Below are positions 44,354 to 52,239 of a DNA stretch of 64,000 bases, one piece after another. The notes beneath the pieces were generated by a model that did no database searches, was not told the origin of the DNA, and worked only from the letters and a program-made list of their open reading frames with translations. Position 1 is the first letter of the stretch, and each line of letters starts with the position of its first letter. Source of the DNA: JAOUGY01 sp963792365 (GTDB lineage Bacteria > Actinomycetota > Acidimicrobiia > Spongiisociales > ZC4RG35); contig CAWBVW010000006.1 in NCBI GenBank assembly GCA_963792365.1, positions 316,267 through 380,266 on the forward strand, read 5' to 3'. The position numbers were made by a program, and so were the translations under genes.

Positions 44354-44584
44354 TCAGCGGTCGAGCAGAGTCCGGATCTCTCTGGCCAGGGGCGGAAGGT
44401 CGCTTTCGACGGTCGCCCACACCAGGTCATGATCGACCCGCCAGTACTCGTGAACGAGGTGGTTGTGCTGCCCGCGGACCGACGTCGGTGAGAGCGACTT
44501 CAAGAGGGCTCGGGTCTCGGCAGACAGTGCAGCCGACGCCTCGGCGATGACGTGTTCGAGACAGGTCCGGTCTTGGGCGTTCAC
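44354..44584 (-). CDS. hepT: HepT-like HEPN toxin, short form
   Basis: The 76-residue protein matches the C-terminal two-thirds of HepT/DUF86 toxins: VRGQHNHLVHEYW holds the R-x4-6-H-x-Y ribonuclease-type motif, and VDHDLVWATVESDLPPLAREI follows as in the family. About 35 N-terminal residues (the first HEPN helix) are missing compared with usual 110-residue members. The start is fixed by a GTG that overlaps the MNT antitoxin's TGA as GTGA. It may be a decayed toxin or a natural short form. Confidence 0.75.
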   Translation of the reverse strand: MNAQDRTCLEHVIAEASAALSAETRALLKSLSPTSVRGQHNHLVHEYWRVDHDLVWATVESDLPPLAREIRTLLDR

Positions 44585-44865
44585 AACGTGAGCGCCTCGG
44601 CGCGAAGTCGCATGCGCGCCTCATCGTCGAGGTTGGCCTCGGAGACCACATCCACCTCGGCGTCGAGCAGATTCTCGAGTTCGGCACGCAGCCGAGCCAG
44701 ATCGAACAGGCTACGTCCTGGCTCGAACTTCACCACGAAGTCGACGTCGCTGTCGTCTGCATCTTCGCCTCGGGCGACCGAGCCGAACAGTCGGATCGTG
44801 GTGGCGCCGTTGCGTTCGGCGATGGCCACGATTTCGGCTCGGTGGCGCATGACACGGAGAAGCAT
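44581..44865 (-). CDS. mntA: MNT-type minimal nucleotidyltransferase antitoxin
   Basis: The 94-residue protein has the canonical nucleotidyltransferase signature GSVARGEDADDSDVDF with the two catalytic Asp residues and a third acidic site in the strand EVDVVSE. In characterised MNT-HEPN modules the MNT enzyme adds AMP units to a Tyr of the toxin to silence it. Here the partner keeps the acceptor-type Tyr in HEYW. It overlaps the HepT-like gene by 4 bp and comes first, as usual. Confidence 0.9.
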   Translation of the reverse strand: MLLRVMRHRAEIVAIAERNGATTIRLFGSVARGEDADDSDVDFVVKFEPGRSLFDLARLRAELENLLDAEVDVVSEANLDDEARMRLRAEALTL

Positions 44866-44900
44866 GGCTCAAGGCGTGATCGGCGCGGCCGTCACTGGTC

Positions 44901-45449
44901 CTACAGCTCGCATGTGTTGAGGTTGGGTTCTTCGCCCGGGGTGGTGAGCACACCCCTCAGCTCGCACACCGGGAACGGCGCCGACGAGATCACGAGTACC
45001 GGGTCGTATGGGTGGTCGACGCCCTGGTAGCTGTACAACCCTCGCCATACGGTGGCGGTGGCCATCGTGTAGTCGCCCTTGGTCTCGTAGAGGTAGCTGG
45101 CGGCGTGGGCGTCTTCGGTCCCGTCGCCACCTTCGTACACCGGCGCCGGAGACAACACGGTGTCGGGGAGGTCGAGCACCAGGTCATGATCGAACTCGCC
45201 GGCGTCGTAGGCGGCGAGCATTCCTCGCCAGTCGCATGCGTTGGCGCAGTCGGGATCCCACCACACCTGATCGACCCAGGCGGTGGCGGTGATCGGATAG
45301 GTGAACCCGAAAGCGGCGATCGAAGTCGAGATGCTCAAGACCGACGAGTTCGGCTGGGTGAAGTCGTACCAGTACCAGGTGTCGAGCCCGGTGTGATAGA
45401 TGTCGCTCTGCGGCGTCTGTTTGCGGCCAGCCGTGGCGATAGAAGGCGG
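44901..45449 (-). pseudogene. Fragment of a Cys/Trp-rich, probably secreted protein without a start
   Basis: The frame is open from directly after the TAG of the VapC gene to the stop at 44901, and it is in the same frame as VapC. It encodes protein-like sequence rich in Tyr, Trp, Asp and paired cysteines (DIYHTGLDTWYWYDF, DPDCANACDWRGMLAAYD, APFPVCELRG). There is no ATG, GTG or TTG before an unlikely TTG at 45338. It looks like the C-terminal part of a larger extracytoplasmic protein whose 5' end was lost, perhaps when the toxin-antitoxin pair arrived. Confidence 0.55.
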
Positions 45450-45827
45450 CTACACCGAAATCACCCGAGCGACGATGCGTGCCGCTTCGAGCAGCGATGC
45501 GATGTCGGATGGGTCGCTGGTGAGAATGTGGTCGCCGTCGGCGGCCAAAGCCACCAGCGCGGCGTCGATCGGATCGTTGGTTCCCGCCGCTCCGCACAGG
45601 GCACCGGCGCGTCGTCCGAGCCCATCGTTGATCGCAATCACCTCGACGGCCTTCAGCGCGGCCGCCAGTTGGGCTTGGCGACCACCTGCATCGCGCCACA
45701 CCTGTGCAACGATCATGGGGTGTGTGCGAAGCCCGAGGCCTGCGCGGCCTGCGGCGCGAAGCAGTGCGGCAGTCGCTCGGTCGCCACGGTCGATTGCGAT
45801 GAGGGCACCGGCGTCGAGCAGGATCAC
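45450..45827 (-). CDS. VapC-type PIN-domain toxin
   Basis: The 125-residue protein has the PIN-fold acidic residues: Asp5 in ILLDAGALIAIDRGD, a conserved mid Asp/Glu area, and NDPIDAALVALAADGDHILTSDPSDI near the end. PIN toxins are Mg-dependent ribonucleases. Its ATG overlaps the antitoxin stop by 4 bp. The next open frame downstream is a gene fragment. Confidence 0.88.
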   Translation of the reverse strand: MILLDAGALIAIDRGDRATAALLRAAGRAGLGLRTHPMIVAQVWRDAGGRQAQLAAALKAVEVIAINDGLGRRAGALCGAAGTNDPIDAALVALAADGDHILTSDPSDIASLLEAARIVARVISV

Positions 45828-46057
45828 GAGCTCGGTAGACCGAGCTTCGCCCGGGCTTCCTCGATCTCCTCGGTCGTCAAGGCGCCATGCTCGTCCTCGT
45901 ATACGTCGAGGAAGGCGCCGAGCGCCTCGCCGCGCAGCTTGGATGCGGCCGCATCGGCGATCCAGGCCGAGAGGGGTTCTCCGGCCGATGCAGCTGCCGC
46001 CCGAACTTGGTCACCCAGCTCCGGATCCATCGAGATACTCATCTTGTCCACCTTCAT
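45824..46057 (-). CDS. VapB-type antitoxin (ribbon-helix-helix-like)
   Basis: The 77-residue protein starts at ATG 46057 (MKVDKMSISMDPELGDQVRAAA). The SISMDPELGDQVRAAAASAGEPLSAWIADAAA stretch fits a ribbon-helix-helix DNA-binding domain; the C-terminal acidic part (ALTTEEIEEARAKLG) would wrap the toxin. It precedes and overlaps the PIN toxin gene. A perfect 28-bp palindrome lies 17 bp upstream as the likely autoregulatory operator. Confidence 0.85.
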   Translation of the reverse strand: MKVDKMSISMDPELGDQVRAAAASAGEPLSAWIADAAASKLRGEALGAFLDVYEDEHGALTTEEIEEARAKLGLPSS

Positions 46058-46073
46058 CCAGGGATCATACCGC

Positions 46074-46101
46074 GGTGGTTCGCACCGCGGTGCGAACCAC
46101 C
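46074..46101. promoter_or_regulatory. Perfect 28-bp palindrome, probable VapB operator
   Basis: The half-site ggtggttcgcaccg is followed at once by its exact reverse complement. It lies 17 bp upstream of the antitoxin ATG. Toxin-antitoxin complexes usually bind such palindromes to repress their own promoter. It ends 57 bp before the ECF41-type promoter on the other side. Confidence 0.75.
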
Positions 46102-46158
46102 ATCTAGTTCCGGGTTGAGACAAATTCCCGTGGCGGATCCGTATCAACTCTGTCTGGC

Positions 46159-46185
46159 CGTCACATTTGGATCGGCTGTCCCGTC
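46159..46185 (+). promoter_or_regulatory. ECF41-type sigma factor promoter
   Basis: cgtcaca (46159-46165) and cgtc (46182-46185) are separated by exactly 16 bp. The known ECF41 promoter is tgtcaca-N16-cgtc, so only the first base differs. It precedes the epimerase-like gene and the ECF41/SigJ gene, which fits the known autoregulated layout of this sigma family. Confidence 0.75.
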
Positions 46186-46217
46186 AAGAGGGTGCAGAGA
46201 CGAGAAAGGAGCCTGCG

Positions 46218-47363
46218 ATGCGAGTTCTGGTGACTGGTGGCAAGGGCGGATTGGGACGCGACGTGGTCTCGGGACTGAGAGAGGCCGGTCACGACGTCTT
46301 GGTCGCGACCCGCAATCCGTCTGCGGACGGCGAGGTGGGGTTCGACCTGTCCGGGGTGGTACCGAATCTCACGGGCGTCGACACCGTGGTGCATCTGGCT
46401 ACACAGCCGTCCAACGTCGACAAGGAGATCAGCGGGTCGAAGGCGCTGTTCGACGAGGCACGTCGGGCCGGTGTCGGACATGTCGTGTTCATGTCGATCG
46501 TCGGCATCGACGAGCACCCCTTCCCGTACTACCGGGCGAAGGTGGGGGTGGAGCGAGCGCTGATCGAATCCGGCGTGCCGTGGACGATCTTCCGTTCGAC
46601 CCAGTTCCACGGCTTCATCCCCCGGATCGTCGACACCGTCGCCAAGGCCGGTCTGGTCGCCCTGCCCTCGGGCGTCGCAGTTCAGCCGATCGACCGTGCC
46701 ACGGTGACGAGCCGTCTCGTCGATCTGGTCGAAGCCGCGCCGTCGGGCTGGGTGCCCGACCTCGGTGGTCCCGAGGTGCTGGACCTGCATCAGATGGCAC
46801 GGGCGTACCTGCGGGCGACGGGACGGCGCACCCCAGTGGTGCGGATGCCGATTGGCGGCAGGGTGGTCGATGCCTTTCGGAGGGGTCTGCATCACAGCCC
46901 CAACCGGGATCTGGACGGCCGGACCTACGCCGAGTACCTGTCGACACTGTCCAAGCGCCGCGATCCCGCCGGGCGGTTGCTGCGGCTGACCGGTGCGGGG
47001 CTGATGTTCACGGTGGTGGTGATGATGATCGCCCCTGGTGTGTTCCATTCCGAGTTCGCCGGGTTCGGGGTGCTCAACACCCACTTCATACGTGACGCCG
47101 CCACCTTCGGCGTGCCGATGGCGGCCGCACTGTGGATGTCGGCGTCGAGGAGGTCGTGGCGCAAGCCGGTGCTGGCGCTCGGGCTCATCCAGAACGGCCT
47201 GCACATCGTCAACCACATGGTCGACGTCGGTGCATCGGAACCCGGCTGGCACGGCCCGATGAACCTGGCGCTGCTCGTGGTGTTCGAATATTTCATGTGG
47301 CTGGCCTGGCGGATCGAAGGACGCGTACGCTCCGATGACGTGCGGGTGAAGGTGGCGGCGTGA
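46218..47363 (+). CDS. NAD(P)-binding epimerase/NmrA-like protein fused to a membrane domain
   Basis: The ATG at 46218 has aaaggag upstream. Residues 1-250 of the 381-residue protein are an atypical short-chain reductase/epimerase with VLVTGGKGGLGRDVV at the dinucleotide-binding end, HVVFMSIVGID and YYRAKVGVERAL (Tyr and Lys of the family). Residues 265-375 form four hydrophobic helices (LMFTVVVMMIAPGVF, AATFGVPMAAALWM, VLALGLIQNGLHIV, NLALLVVFEYFMWLAW). The fusion anchors the oxidoreductase to the membrane. It corresponds to the 'epimerase' class of genes controlled by ECF41 sigma factors and overlaps the sigma gene by 4 bp. Confidence 0.87.
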   Translation: MRVLVTGGKGGLGRDVVSGLREAGHDVLVATRNPSADGEVGFDLSGVVPNLTGVDTVVHLATQPSNVDKEISGSKALFDEARRAGVGHVVFMSIVGIDEHPFPYYRAKVGVERALIESGVPWTIFRSTQFHGFIPRIVDTVAKAGLVALPSGVAVQPIDRATVTSRLVDLVEAAPSGWVPDLGGPEVLDLHQMARAYLRATGRRTPVVRMPIGGRVVDAFRRGLHHSPNRDLDGRTYAEYLSTLSKRRDPAGRLLRLTGAGLMFTVVVMMIAPGVFHSEFAGFGVLNTHFIRDAATFGVPMAAALWMSASRRSWRKPVLALGLIQNGLHIVNHMVDVGASEPGWHGPMNLALLVVFEYFMWLAWRIEGRVRSDDVRVKVAA

Positions 47364-48220
47364 ACGACGGCTGGTTCGAGGCTCAGCGGCCGCGGCTGAT
47401 GGGCATCGCCTACGGGATGCTCGGCAGCGTTATGGAGGCCGAAGACGTGGTGCAGGACGCCTGGCTGCGTTGGCAGGCGTCCGACCAAGGCGAGATCCGG
47501 GATCCGGCGGCGTTCCTCACCACGGTCGCCACCCGGCTGGCGATCGACCGGCTGCGGTCGGCGCAGAAGCGGCGCGAGACCTATGTCGGTCCCTGGCTGC
47601 CCGAGCCGATCGTGCGGGAGGTGGGCGAAGATCCCGCCGACGTGGTGGCGGAGGCGGAGCGCCTGTCGATGGCGCTGCTGACGGCAATGGAACGCCTCGA
47701 CCCGGTCGAGCGAGCCGTGTTCTTGCTGCGGGAGACGTTCGACTTCGAATACGCCGAGATCGCCGATGTCGTCGACAAGAGTCCGGCGGCATGCCGCCAG
47801 ATCGCCAAGCGGGCTCGGGATCGGGTTGGCGACCCCGCCCGGTCCCATCCGGTCGAGGACCCCGAACACGTGCTGGCGCCGTTCATCGCTGCCATCGCCG
47901 CTGGTGACGTCGATGCTCTGGTGCGAACCCTGTCCGCCGACGTGATCGCATGGTCCGACGGCGGTGGCGTCCGCCGGGCTGCCCGCCAGCCCGTCCCCGG
48001 CGCCGTGCGTGTCGCCAAGTTCCTGATCGGCATCGCCGAATACGGGGCGAAGCGAGGCGGGTCGGCGCGGGTGATCATCGCCAACGGTGGACCGGCGCTG
48101 CTCACCCTGTTGGACGATGAGCCGTATGGAGTGATGACCTTCGACATCGCCGACGGCCTCGTCACCGCCATCCGCACAGTCGTCAACCCCGAGAAGCTGT
48201 CCGACTCGTTGACAGGCTGA
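47360..48220 (+). CDS. sigJ: ECF41-group RNA polymerase sigma factor (SigJ type)
   Basis: The 286-residue protein has sigma region 2 (AYGMLGSVMEAEDVVQDAWLRW) and region 4 (LDPVERAVFLLRETFDFEYAEIADVV), followed by a fused SnoaL-like C-terminal domain. That domain has the WSDGGG motif and IANGGPALLTL, as expected in ECF41, where it regulates the sigma factor in place of an anti-sigma factor. The gene overlaps the epimerase-like gene by 4 bp. A close match to the ECF41 promoter lies upstream of the pair. Confidence 0.92.
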   Translation: MNDGWFEAQRPRLMGIAYGMLGSVMEAEDVVQDAWLRWQASDQGEIRDPAAFLTTVATRLAIDRLRSAQKRRETYVGPWLPEPIVREVGEDPADVVAEAERLSMALLTAMERLDPVERAVFLLRETFDFEYAEIADVVDKSPAACRQIAKRARDRVGDPARSHPVEDPEHVLAPFIAAIAAGDVDALVRTLSADVIAWSDGGGVRRAARQPVPGAVRVAKFLIGIAEYGAKRGGSARVIIANGGPALLTLLDDEPYGVMTFDIADGLVTAIRTVVNPEKLSDSLTG

Positions 48221-48369
48221 ACATCGGTGCCGGCGCCGTGGGGGTGACGCCGATTGCGAGGGTTCCCGCATCATGCGGAGAGAGGCGACCATCTGCCCTG
48301 GTCGGACGGGCGTGCCGGCGGGACCATGGGGGAGCACAATGGATCGCGAGAAGACCTCAGGAGGTCGCC

Positions 48370-49515
48370 ATGCTCACCGAGCGCTCGCTCCGTCAACGAC
48401 TCGACGTGCTCGCCCACGTGGAGAGTCCCGAAGCGCCCATCTTGTCCCTGTACCTGGACCTCCGCCCCGGTGTACAGGAGATGCGCACGATCGGTGCGCG
48501 AGTGCGGGACTTGCTCCATCCGATCCATGACGGAGTGGCCGATCTGGACCACGCGGCTGCGGAGAACTTGAAGCAGGCCATGGACGAGGTGCTGTCCGCC
48601 TCGACCGGGTTCGGCTCGCTCGTCGGTCACGGCGTGGCCATCTTCAAGAGTCCGGCCATCGGCCTGGATGAGCTGATCGTCACGTCGGGTCAGGTGTGGG
48701 ACCGGGCTGTTGCGGGTCCCCACCCGTATGTGCGCCCGCTGTGGGCGGTTGTGGATACGACTCATCCGATCGCTACGGTGATCGTCGACGCCCGCAACGC
48801 CTGGGTGATGGTGACGCAGCTCGACGAGGTCGCCTCCTACGAGATGATCCGTGGCGAGGAGATCCGCTGGGGCGGCGTCACCGGCTGGTACGCCTTGGAG
48901 GAGACGAAGTCGCGGCGAGGTGCCGAAAACGCCCGTCATCGGTTGTTCAAGGACGTGGCTGAGCGCTTGGCGAAGATAAGACGCGAGCTCGCCATCGAGG
49001 CGGTGTTCGTCGGAGGTCGAGCGCGAACCATCGATGAGTTCCTGCGGTTCCTCGGGACACGCGAGCGTCGGATGGTGGCCGGAACCTTTGCGATCGACAT
49101 CCACACCATGAGCGACGCCGACCTGCTGGCGAAGGCGCTCGAGATGTCCGGCGAATGGAATCGGGAGCGCCACATGGCGCTGGCCGAGCGGATCGTCGAA
49201 GATGCCGCCGCCGGCAGCCTGGCCGTGACCGGCCTGCCCGCCACCCTCGCCGCGGCCAATCGTCACGCCGTCGCCGAGCTCCTGGTGCAGGGCACCGAGA
49301 CCCGCGAAGGCTACCGGTGCCGGGGCTGTGGCGGTCTTGCACTGCACGGTCCGGTCTGCGTCGTGTGCGGCGACATCGGCGATCCGCTGCCGGACGTCAT
49401 CGACGAGCTCGTGGCGGCGGTGAGCGACGATGGGGGAGAGATCGCCTATGCGATGTGCCCGACGGCCGTGGACGGCGACCTGGTGGGCGCCTCGTTGAGG
49501 TTCGACATCACCTGA
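48370..49515 (+). CDS. baeRF-family protein (bacterial eRF1-like) with C-terminal zinc ribbon
   Basis: The ATG 48370 follows a strong aggagg. The 381-residue protein begins SLRQRLDVLAHVESPEAPILSLYLDLRPG, which matches the bacterial archaeo-eukaryotic release factor (baeRF)/Vms1-like family. A central VFVGGRARTIDEFLRFL is also typical. Near residues 316-334 a CRGCGG ... CVVCGD pair forms a zinc ribbon. Such proteins are proposed to act on stalled ribosomes or tRNA. No partner gene is obvious beside it. The peptide-releasing GGQ motif of true eRF1 is not seen. Confidence 0.8.
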   Translation: MLTERSLRQRLDVLAHVESPEAPILSLYLDLRPGVQEMRTIGARVRDLLHPIHDGVADLDHAAAENLKQAMDEVLSASTGFGSLVGHGVAIFKSPAIGLDELIVTSGQVWDRAVAGPHPYVRPLWAVVDTTHPIATVIVDARNAWVMVTQLDEVASYEMIRGEEIRWGGVTGWYALEETKSRRGAENARHRLFKDVAERLAKIRRELAIEAVFVGGRARTIDEFLRFLGTRERRMVAGTFAIDIHTMSDADLLAKALEMSGEWNRERHMALAERIVEDAAAGSLAVTGLPATLAAANRHAVAELLVQGTETREGYRCRGCGGLALHGPVCVVCGDIGDPLPDVIDELVAAVSDDGGEIAYAMCPTAVDGDLVGASLRFDIT

Positions 49516-49669
49516 ACCGACGCCCCGCCCCTCCGCATTGCAGCGGAGTGCGCCGCGTCATGTGTCCTCGAGCAGGTGCCTTCACCGAGCGCACCCCCGG
49601 TGCGGGCCAGCTGTCCGAGTGGTGATGGCCCGAGGTGGGCCGTGCGGCGCCACCTCGGACCCACCCTGA

Positions 49670-50098
49670 TCACTTGTCGAGCTGACCCCGGGCCGCACCT
49701 GCAGGAGCGACCGCGTTGTGGACGTTCACGTAGTAGTTCTCCGGGTGCTGACGGATGGCCTTGATCAGGTCGGCGTCGGCCTCGACGCATCCGTGTCCTC
49801 CGGTGGTGGCCCACTGGAAGTCCACTACGACCCCTCCGTTGACGCCGGCGGGCGCCGAGTGGATGTGCGCGGCCACGATGGGAGCACTCTCACCTTGGAC
49901 GTCGATTTCGAAACACACCTCCTCGAGTCCCTGGTTGAGCGTGATGTGGGCGTGTCCGGTGGTCCCCGGGTCTCCGGGCTGCCCGACTTCATTCTCCGCA
50001 GCCAGGTCGGTCGACAGGGGTCGTCCTCCTGCAAATGCCGGTAGCGCCAGCGCCAGTGTGGCCAGCACGGCGATCGTCGTAATGATCCGTGTCCGCAT
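49670..50098 (-). CDS. Secreted CHRD-domain protein
   Basis: The 142-residue protein begins at ATG 50098 with a signal peptide (RTRIITTIAVLATLALALPAFA). The rest is a CHRD domain: LAAENEVGQPGDPGTTGHAHITLN, then AAHIHSAPAGVNGGVVVDF and a final NYYVNVHNAVAPAGAARGQL. CHRD domains occur in chordin and in many secreted bacterial proteins; the His-rich positions may bind a metal. It is probably extracytoplasmic. The upstream region is a 300-bp stretch without genes. Confidence 0.9.
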   Translation of the reverse strand: MRTRIITTIAVLATLALALPAFAGGRPLSTDLAAENEVGQPGDPGTTGHAHITLNQGLEEVCFEIDVQGESAPIVAAHIHSAPAGVNGGVVVDFQWATTGGHGCVEADADLIKAIRQHPENYYVNVHNAVAPAGAARGQLDK

Positions 50099-50400
50099 GA
50101 AACCCTCCCCGGGTCCGTCGGGTACCTTCGATTCCAGTACGGCGCGGCCGCGTGAAACGGTTCTCATGCGATGTCGAGGCGTCGTTTCTCCACCGGCCGA
50201 TCGCACCGACGAAGGGCTCTGTCTCCGGTTATCTGACGGTCGCCCCTATGGCGGAGTGGCTGGCTCTGCCACATTGGTCGATGAGAGGCGCCGCCGGCAT
50301 GATGGTGTGCGGCGGCCGGCAGGCTGGGGCGAGGGGGGTGTTCGGTACGGCGGGAGACGGTCCTTGCTCGGTGGGCCAATGGGCAACCGAGGAGGTCGAG
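50099..50400. other. Intergenic region without a recognisable gene
   Basis: About 300 bp between the divergent CHRD gene and the small membrane protein gene. It should hold both promoters. I see no conserved coding, RNA structure or repeat in it. A ribosome binding site (gaggagg) ends it. Confidence 0.5.
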
Positions 50401-50727
50401 ATGGTCACCCCCCAAACCACGTCACCGGTGGAGTCGCCAGCCGAGCAGAGAGCAGGTCCCTCAGTGTGGTCACTGCTCGGTCGGGGGGTGATCGGTCTGC
50501 TCGTGGTCGGCTATGCCGTGATGATGTTCGTCTTCTCCCAGGGGGACAACTGCGAGTTGAACGGGATCGTCATCGAGTGCGTCAGCATCGGAGGCAGCAC
50601 CAAGGTCACCACCACCTACAACCTGGTGATCGGCGGGTTTGCGGCGTTCTTCGGAGTGACCGCGGTCATCAGCAGTGTGCTGGGGATAGCGCGGCTTCGT
50701 AGGGGCGAAACCGAGCGGCCGGCGTAG
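50401..50727 (+). CDS. Small membrane protein of unknown function
   Basis: The 108-residue protein starts at ATG 50401 with gaggagg upstream. It has two hydrophobic segments (GVIGLLVVGYAVMMFVF at about residue 30; LVIGGFAAFFGVTAVISSVLGIA at about 75) with an extracytoplasmic loop holding two cysteines (NCELNGIVIECVS). I recognise no family. It ends 97 bp before another small membrane-anchored gene on the same strand. Confidence 0.7.
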   Translation: MVTPQTTSPVESPAEQRAGPSVWSLLGRGVIGLLVVGYAVMMFVFSQGDNCELNGIVIECVSIGGSTKVTTTYNLVIGGFAAFFGVTAVISSVLGIARLRRGETERPA

Positions 50728-50824
50728 GCGAGCGGAGCCGACAGATATCAGCCAGGGATGGGTGGCATCGTTGTGCAGGACCGACCTCACGGATCTGTCG
50801 CGCATCCCGCAGAGGAGGTGTGTC

Positions 50825-51352
50825 ATGGAAGAAGCGTTGTACTCCGGACTCGTGGTGTTCGCCCTCGTGTTCGTCGTAGGCCTCGTTGCGTTCCTGAGAG
50901 GCAAGGTAGGCCGCGGCAGGAAGCTCGATGCCTTCACGGAGTATCTCTCGAGCCGTGTCCCGGGTGCGGCCGAGCAGTTGCTGCTGGCCAGCCGGGTCAG
51001 CAAGTCGGGCGCAATGGACATCGGTCTCGCTGTCGATGAACCCAGCCGAGAACTGGTGCTGGTGTTCGACGACAGGGGCCAGATCAGCCACGCGTCGTAT
51101 GCATTCGATCGGCTGGTCGGTGTCGATGCGGAGGAGGAGGTGATCTCCCGAGGTATCCCGTCACAACGGACCTACAGCTTCCAGCGGACGCTGAAGCTGT
51201 CGTTCGATGACGGCAAGACGTATCCGTTCATCCTCGAGAACATCAGCAACAAGAAGGGCACCACCGGGCGTGACGTGGTCATCGAGGCGTTCCGCCCGTG
51301 GGAAGACCGGTTGAACGCAATCGTCGATGAGATGCAGTCGGCATCACGTTGA
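50825..51352 (+). CDS. Membrane-anchored protein of unknown function
   Basis: The 175-residue protein starts at ATG 50825, which follows aggagg. It has one N-terminal membrane helix (YSGLVVFALVFVVGLVAFL) and a soluble C-terminal domain (DIGLAVDEPSRELVLVFDDRG ... FQRTLKLSFDDGKTYPFILENISNKKGT) that looks like a beta-rich domain in the cytoplasm. I do not recognise the family. Confidence 0.72.
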   Translation: MEEALYSGLVVFALVFVVGLVAFLRGKVGRGRKLDAFTEYLSSRVPGAAEQLLLASRVSKSGAMDIGLAVDEPSRELVLVFDDRGQISHASYAFDRLVGVDAEEEVISRGIPSQRTYSFQRTLKLSFDDGKTYPFILENISNKKGTTGRDVVIEAFRPWEDRLNAIVDEMQSASR

Positions 51353-51515
51353 GCACGGTGCCAAGCCGTTCTGACGGCCTGTCGCTCGTGGGCGCGCCCG
51401 CGGCGCCCGCGAGCCGGGCCGCCGGGCCGGCTGCTTCGAGTCGGCGACGTGAGCGCTCACGATGTCGCGGTGAACCACCCGGGACCTTGGCCCCGACCAC
51501 TGCCAGAATGATCGT

Positions 51516-52199
51516 GTGAGGATCATCGTTGCCGCTCCGACAGCCATAGGTGCTTCCACGGTCGAGCTGACCTCGACCGTGCGCAGACCGGGCAACCTGG
51601 TGACTCTGCAGGCGCTGCTTGCGTCGCGTTTCGGTCCGGAGCCGCGCCCCACCGACACCACCCAGATGGGCATCGGTGGCGAGCATCTGCGGCATCCGAA
51701 CCTGGATCGGCGGCGGCGGTTCTGGAGGCGGGCCGTGGTCGTGCTCTCGGTGTTGGTGGCGGTCACCGCCGGCCTGCTCGCGTTCCTGCTTGCAACCCGA
51801 GACGACGGAGCCGATCCGCAGCTGGCCCCTGTCGCCGCCACTGCGGCCGAGCTGCGCCAGCGAGCCGTCGATGTCAACGCTGCGTGGGATGATCAGGAGG
51901 CCGTCGTCTCCGATACCGAAAGGGTGGTCCTCTACGACGACACCGAGCTCGAGCTGGAGGCGCTGGTGACGGACACCCGGGATTTGGCGGTTCAGGCCGC
52001 CGAGGCGGCGGCGTCGCTGTTTGCCGCCGACCGGGAGGCCCTCGACGCAGCGACCGGAGACATGGTGCGTGGAGCCGAGGAGATGCTCGCTGGGCTCCGG
52101 GTTCCCGGTCGCACCAACAAGCAGCAGCGGCTCGATGCCATCGACGTGTATCTGTCTGCGGCCGACGCCGTTCTTGAAGTCACGGGTCCAGCGCCCTGA
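51516..52199 (+). CDS. Single-pass membrane protein with coiled-coil-like outer part, unknown function
   Basis: The frame opens at a GTG (51516) and has 227 codons; an ATG at 51666 (MGIGGEHLRHPN) could be the true start. A basic RRRRFWRR precedes a membrane helix (VVVLSVLVAVTAGLLAFLLA), then an Ala/Glu/Asp-rich helical part that may form a coiled coil. This is a type II-like topology. No family recognised. Confidence 0.55.
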   Translation: MRIIVAAPTAIGASTVELTSTVRRPGNLVTLQALLASRFGPEPRPTDTTQMGIGGEHLRHPNLDRRRRFWRRAVVVLSVLVAVTAGLLAFLLATRDDGADPQLAPVAATAAELRQRAVDVNAAWDDQEAVVSDTERVVLYDDTELELEALVTDTRDLAVQAAEAAASLFAADREALDAATGDMVRGAEEMLAGLRVPGRTNKQQRLDAIDVYLSAADAVLEVTGPAP

Positions 52200-52239
52200 C
52201 CGCATCGCTCGTAAGTTCGCGCCCGGGTCTCTGCCCGGT

